Source of the DNA: Siphonodentalium dalli
Taxonomy: Eukaryota > Mollusca > Scaphopoda > Gadilida > Siphonodentaliidae
Reading direction: 5' to 3'
Length of the DNA: 64,000 nt
NCBI GenBank assembly: GCA_032622095.1
Contig: CP136062.1
Location: 199,523,887 to 199,587,886 of the forward strand
In this document: positions 59,283 through 64,000 of the stretch, piece by piece
How the letters are laid out: each line of letters begins with the position of its first letter
Position numbering within the stretch: position 1 is the first letter of the stretch
The notes under the pieces: generated by a model
Seen by the model: only the letters and a program-made list of their open reading frames with translations
The model's database searches: none
What the model was told of the DNA's origin: nothing
Made by a program: the position numbers and the translations under genes

Positions 59283-60058
59283 AATACTCTGCTTGAGGAT
59301 TATGGCATATTACGCAGATGAAACTTGGAGCCAATTTTCATTCTTCAGAAGAAAGCCATGGATCGGCCCATGATAATTATAATATTAGATTATGGTTGTA
59401 TATAAAACATTTATCACTCTATTTATCTGGTAATTTCTATTCCGTTCGATAAATAATCCTTGAATTAATATTTATTATAATTAATGATAGATACGATACA
59501 AGTTGTTTTATATTTAATTACTATTCATTCTAGTCTATTTTATACTATAGTGAAGGGGCACTATCATATATGTATAATTAGTTCAAAATAAACATAATAC
59601 TGCGTAAACTATGTATTACACACGTAGTGTTTACGTTCAACTTGAACTATTAAGTAGTGTACTTCGAGTGCCTCTTTTCAGCACCAATATTTTAAAAGTA
59701 AGTTGACAGCCTATTTAAATCTGATGTTTTATCATTGATTTTATGAAAACATTACATGTTAACAATGACATATATTTTTACTAAGAATATTTTTCTTTCA
59801 TATATTACTGCATACGCTCACTCTCACTGTCATGTGCCTAATAGTCACTGATATTGATAATATAGTTTCAGCAGACTCAGTATAATTATTAATTTTGGTA
59901 ATTTAGAGAAAAATCCCAACGATCACTATTATTTGGCATTAAGACATAGAGTGAAATTGCATCACTATTAATAATTTCAGCCTAAATCCCCACCCATCAC
60001 GATTATTAAGCCATCACTACTATTAGGCACATGAGACTGAGTGTGAGCTGGTGGGAAT
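59283..60058. other. Gene-free stretch
   Basis: AT-rich, nothing recognised. Confidence 0.4.
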
Positions 60059-60350
60059 GGCTGCGGACACAGTAGCGATGTCATAGTAGGTGTGACAATT
60101 TATTGTGGTGGAGTTTGGTGACAATTGGTCCGTCATAATTATGTGTCATAGCTATCCATGTCGCCCGCTGATTTTCCGCACAATAAGTCGACTGGACCAA
60201 TTAACCATTGCTGTTCACCAAGGTTGATCTCTACTCATTGCGTGTTGCTAATTTGTAATCGCTACGATATATATAATTGCACGATAGATCGTCCGGAATT
60301 GTGTTTGACCGTGGCCTGGTGGCAATTCCTCATTGACTCACATATCATGC

Positions 60351-60866
60351 ATGTCGGAGTTGTCTGAGAGACGCCCAGACGACCCGGCCTGCATGGAGAC
60401 AGGTGACATTAGACCAGCTAGCAGGGACTCCGTTGATCTGCCGGTGGTCCCTGCTGACGTCGTCAAGGCGAGCGGATACAGGGACGTGGACACCACCCCA
60501 GATGTTCCTGCCGCCAGCTTTGACGTGGAGATAGAAACACCACCCAGCCTTTCTCCACAAGGGGCGGATAGCACCTTCTCCGCCCCTCCGACGCCGAAGT
60601 ACGATGAGAAGCCGGCGTCGTCGAAGAAAGAAAACAAAGAACAACATCGGACGCGGTTAAAACAAGCCCTGGTCCAAAACCTAACAGAAGGAAAATCACA
60701 CCAACTCAACATAAAAGAATTCTACCTCCTGAGAGACAATATAAATTACACAGAGCGTGATGAAACAGAACCATCACAAGGAAAAGCCTGGCTCAACTCC
60801 CAGGGAAAGATCGTTTACACAAGATTCCCGCTACTACCAGAAAGATACCAAGATTTCTATCCCTAA
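60351..60866 (+). CDS. Gag-like protein of retroposon S2, internally deleted
   Basis: 171 codons from the ATG at 60351. The first about 60 residues (MSELSERRPDD to AASFDVE) match S1; the DNA at 60358-60530 and 20497-20669 aligns without gaps, with about 17 differences by eye. Then come a Pro-rich segment with APPTPKYDEKP, a Lys/Glu/Gln-rich helix-like part, and a C-terminus absent from S1 and S3 (WLNSQGKIVYTRFPLLPERY). A possible N-terminal W-containing module lies in another frame at about 60270-60345. Function unknown; the N-terminal basic motif of its relatives is lost. Confidence 0.5.
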   Translation: MSELSERRPDDPACMETGDIRPASRDSVDLPVVPADVVKASGYRDVDTTPDVPAASFDVEIETPPSLSPQGADSTFSAPPTPKYDEKPASSKKENKEQHRTRLKQALVQNLTEGKSHQLNIKEFYLLRDNINYTERDETEPSQGKAWLNSQGKIVYTRFPLLPERYQDFYP

Positions 60867-60931
60867 AATGCTATGTCTATTTTTTCCACTACTTTTTTTT
60901 CATGATTGTTCACATTAAAAGCAAAAACATG

Positions 60932-60988
60932 AGGGATTAAGGAAAGGGCCCTTCGGCCCTTTCGACAATCCCGGGGCTAGCTACCCCA
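60932..60988 (+). promoter_or_regulatory. Putative structured RNA element at the S2 3' end
   Basis: GGGATT/AATCCC can close a stem over AAAGGGCCCTTCGGCCCTTT (UUCG-type loop), followed by GGGGCTAGCTACCCC and AAACCAACC. Same order and spacing as 20983-21047. Confidence 0.5.
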
Positions 60989-61639
60989 AACCAACCCAAT
61001 TAAAGGTATGTTTTTATATGATCTCAATGCATACATGTTTATTTACTTATATTAATTTAATTTGTAAGAAGTAGCATGGCTGTGGAGATGGGTTATTCAT
61101 TAAGTTATCAAGTGGACTGGTGTGTTACCATACAAATACAATAGTGCGTTTTGAGTAAAGATCAACAGCGACAAGACATTCAGGTAGTTAAATCATTCAG
61201 AGATCGACCGTCGCTGGTAGAGCTTGGTAGAGTCATTGTGCGAATTTGCGGAGGGCGACATGGCTTGCTATGGTATATTAAATATGACAACCAATTGTCA
61301 CGAAACTCCACCATAATAAATTGTCACACCTACTATGCCATCGCTACTGTGATACGTGTGTCCGCAGCCAATAGCATCAACAAAACTCAAAATCAAATCA
61401 AATGAAAAATTGTAACTTCTTGGTTATGTTGAATAAATATTATTGTTGTAATTTGGGATATTTTCCACCCCTACTACTGGCTACTAGACTTAAAGGCACG
61501 GGCGGTGTTCGTTGCAGAAATATTCATATTTGTTCAAATCGCCATCAACGGAAGGAATATCAAAATATATATAGTTTTGTTCATATGCCAAACATAATCA
61601 GCGCGTAAATAGTATATTGTCGGCAAGACGTACGATGGT

Positions 61640-61870
61640 GTACATAAACAAGAACCTTCTCGTGTTACAGAAGTTTTGCTTATGTTTACATAACACAGCG
61701 CAATTATATTGGTTACTCACACACAAATGATATAAATGCTCTTTATTATTTCCATATCAGGAAAACAGTAACACATAACGCTCTTTATGTTTACCATATC
61801 CGGATATAAACAAAAGCCAGGTTCTGTAACGTTTTATGCTTATGTTTACATAACAAAGGAAAACCATTTG
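61640..61870. repeat. Diverged tandem duplication, about 170 bp offset
   Basis: TTTTGCTTATGTTTACATAACA near 61675 recurs as TTTATGCTTATGTTTACATAA near 61840, with similar flanks. Confidence 0.5.
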
Positions 61871-61899
61871 ACAATAACATACTTGTTATGCTATATTTC

Positions 61900-62759
61900 T
61901 GATTGGTATAAGAACAAAGTCTATCTATATTTTACTATTCTTTCTGTTTATGGCGGTTTTTGACGGAGCTGAATATTTTAACAGCATACCCACCGCCAAC
62001 GCCGCCCGTATCTTGAACGTCCTACCTTTAGCCTTTACGACTTTAGGCTTTATTCCGCACCCTTCTTTTATTTGAATTCATAGAGGCGAGAGGACGTCTT
62101 CCAGTGTCTACTGCAACTTAATGCAAGTGACGACTGGAATACAAAACAATAATATTCGTCTGAATGATAACTATCAAACTAACCACCGACTATGCATTTC
62201 AGCCATAAATTTCTTCTAAAACATCATCACAAAGTCACATTGTTTTCAAGGGCGATTGTGACCTTCGGCTTCATAAAGGGAGATAATTCGGATCACCTGG
62301 TGGATTATGACCTGGTTAAGAATTGAACACACCCTACAAGTGCCGCGTTATCGAACCTGCAGTTGACTATCCACCTCGATGTCTAATTATAAACGCAAGA
62401 ATTTCACCACACATAATATTCTAGCTGAAACAGGCTCCCTTCGAGAGCCTTTATTCAGCATCGGAGGGGCCTGCGCACGTTGCCCCTCTGTACCTAGGGG
62501 CCTATGGTGGGGTCCTTTGCGCATATTTTGATCGTTTAATAAAAAATTCATTTAAAAAAAAATTAATTAAATAATTGTTTTGTTTTTTTTTAGTTTCAGC
62601 TCCTTTTTATTTTTACATAAAAACTGTATTCTGTCATTTATTTTGCTCCAAATTTATTCAGTTATAGGAATAAAACTCGAGCAATTTCATGACATTGATC
62701 GAAAACCTTAGGTATATTATATGACTTATTTTATTTCTTAGCTTAAAAATTAAGTTGTG
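61900..62759. other. Gene-free stretch
   Basis: A GC-richer patch at 62440-62520 (GAGGGGCC...GCCCCTC inverted pair) has no identified role. Confidence 0.4.
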
Positions 62760-62767
62760 TTTTCGTC

Positions 62768-63482
62768 CAGGGGCGTATGAAGCTATAAATGTGGGGGGGG
62801 GTATCAAGGGGAGAGCACGAGAGAGGGTACCATATTTCGGACTAAAACCATAAAAATAATTAACATTATTCCATCTCTTAAATTAAAACTTATTCTGACT
62901 ACAACTGTACTTAAGACTTCAACAAACAAATTAATCTCATATTGATTTTAATTGCGAAGAAAACAATGTCTGTCTCTCGTTCATATAAGTATGAATGCAC
63001 AATAGTTGTCCATTAAATGTCATGCAATCCAAACGTATCCAGACGAGCATCATTCCCATGAACAAATTCATTTGAAATCACTTGCATGTCGATATTGTCA
63101 CGTCGTTCTCAATATATGTCACACACCATCAAGTGATTCAAACGGTCTTGACTCATAGTGGACCTTAAGTGGTTCTTCATCCGCAACGTAATTGAGCAAA
63201 AACGCGTTCTCGTGTTTTCCGTACCAAGAGATCGCGTACTGCGTATAGCCGCGTATGGAACCACAGTTTTAAAGAATGACCCCCATGCATCCGCGTGATA
63301 CTATATATAAGACACTATTTCCTATAGAGTATACTATATATTGTATGGCAAACTGTGCGGGCGGAGAATGTGATTGGTTAGGTTGAATAAATAAGAAATA
63401 CAGTTTAAGCGTTGACCATTTTCTGGAAATTTGGGGGGGGGGGTATTTACCCCCTTACCCCCTCCCAGTTCCTACGCCCCTG
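62768..63482. mobile_element. hAT-type MITE with 8-bp target duplication
   Basis: The ends CAGGGGCGTATGAAGCT and AGTTCCTACGCCCCTG are inverted. TTTTCGTC lies immediately outside both (62760-62767 and 63483-63490). A perfect 8-bp duplication with CAGGGG ends is diagnostic of hAT. G-runs lie just inside each end. No transposase frame in 715 bp. Confidence 0.88.
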
Positions 63483-63490
63483 TTTTCGTC

Positions 63491-64000
63491 TAATCAAGAA
63501 TGTGATTAGCCAAACAATTAGTCTCGTGTATTAGACTCACATACATAAGAAAAGCTGGATACGAATGTGATCGCCCTTGAAAATGTATATATTTATGATC
63601 GATTTGAAAGCTGGCTACGAATGTAATAGATACAAACTGACAACATTAATAATATTAGTCTATTCTTGACATATTGTTAATAACGAGCGTCTGTTTCACT
63701 CAATGTGACAGATTGAAAACAAATTGAATACTTCAATAATTTCGGAAAGTTTTTTTTTAACTGACAAACTAAATTCAGCGACATTTGTGTGTGTGGTTTC
63801 CAGCCAAATATGCTGTTGTCAGTAACCATTTTAAAGTTATTGCTGTTCATGTGCCACTTCTCAATTGGAAACTTGAGAAATAAAACAGGTTTCATAACAA
63901 CGCGTACTGGAGACCTTAATACGTCTTCAGAATGTGAACCGCATAATTTTAACTTTAAGGACTCCAATCATTATCACCGTCAATTTTGAATAATGGAGCT
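63491..64000. other. Gene-free stretch
   Basis: Short frames at 63677-63989 show no recognised domain. Confidence 0.4.

Larger units (their letters stand above)
60205..60995 (+). mobile_element. Retroposon S2, probably inserted in R
   Basis: CCAATTAA at 60197-60204 and 60996-61003 may be its target duplication. Its 3' end (60932-60988) has the same double-hairpin layout as S1. The basic region between the SW-like module and SERRPDD is missing, which suggests an internally deleted copy. Confidence 0.5.
60059..61369. mobile_element. TIR element R with about 135-bp inverted ends
   Basis: GGCTGCGGACACAGTAGCGA at the left mirrors the right end, which closes GTGTGTCCGCAGCC, over about 135-150 bp. 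AAT lies outside both ends (60056-60058 and 61370-61372), a possible 3-bp target duplication as in PIF/Harbinger. The interior is occupied by the S2 retroposon. A solo arm lies at 40575-40726. Confidence 0.7.

Overview
The window is AT-rich eukaryotic nuclear DNA packed with transposable-element debris. No bacterial-type gene organisation is visible: there are no operons, and open frames are short and mostly spurious. Several repeats point to a mollusc, most likely a bivalve. These are (ACAG)n-tailed elements with a hairpin next to CTAG, a repeat ending in GGCGGCATAATAA after GGACGGACGG runs, and GGTCAAGGTCA-type units. The organism assignment is inference from repeat style, not from a marker gene.

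Only one host gene is convincing. It is a plus-strand, at least three-exon, hydroxylysine-kinase-like gene (26176-28666). Its splice phases join exactly, but its N-lobe exons are not seen and the catalytic Asp of the HGD motif reads Asn. A 162-bp piece of its last exon is duplicated at 29310-29471. A weaker candidate is a 44-codon terminal exon present twice (55330-55466 and 56691-56827) inside a roughly 1-kb unit that occurs two and a half times.

Layout. 1758-5363, 8307-9191 and 57121-58193: head-to-tail arrays of non-autonomous Helitron-type elements on the minus strand. The duplicated locus at 55770/55771 is an empty site that proves the ends and an A|T insertion without target duplication. 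12.8-14.0 kb: a cluster of GCGTTTGGGTAATGAC motifs. 16379-16778, 30824-31222 and 42328-42727: three 400-bp TTAA-flanked piggyBac-type MITEs, each carrying two long hairpins. Related TTAA elements lie at 25533-26014 and 33093-34229. 17004-21148: interleaved foldback elements, with a hAT-like insertion in the left arm and a retroposon (19991-21050) in the right arm. 43.6-44.8 kb and 60205-60995: two more relatives of that retroposon; all three encode a basic, Pro-rich Gag-like protein without reverse transcriptase. 46.15-47.49 kb: a decayed Jockey/CR1-type LINE on the minus strand. 47.88-49.11 kb: an array of about 175-bp units. 50030-53718: a 3.7-kb element with 440-bp inverted ends beginning CACAGTG and a 5-bp target duplication. 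58697-58995: a CpG-rich palindrome cluster. 62768-63482: a hAT MITE with a perfect 8-bp target duplication.

The transposons do not form a working pathway. No intact transposase, Rep/helicase or reverse transcriptase is present, so all must have been mobilised by enzymes encoded elsewhere. The most notable items are the RSS-heptamer-ended element, the Gag-like retroposon family with a structured 3' end, the palindromic core shared between different TTAA elements, and the empty/filled Helitron pair.
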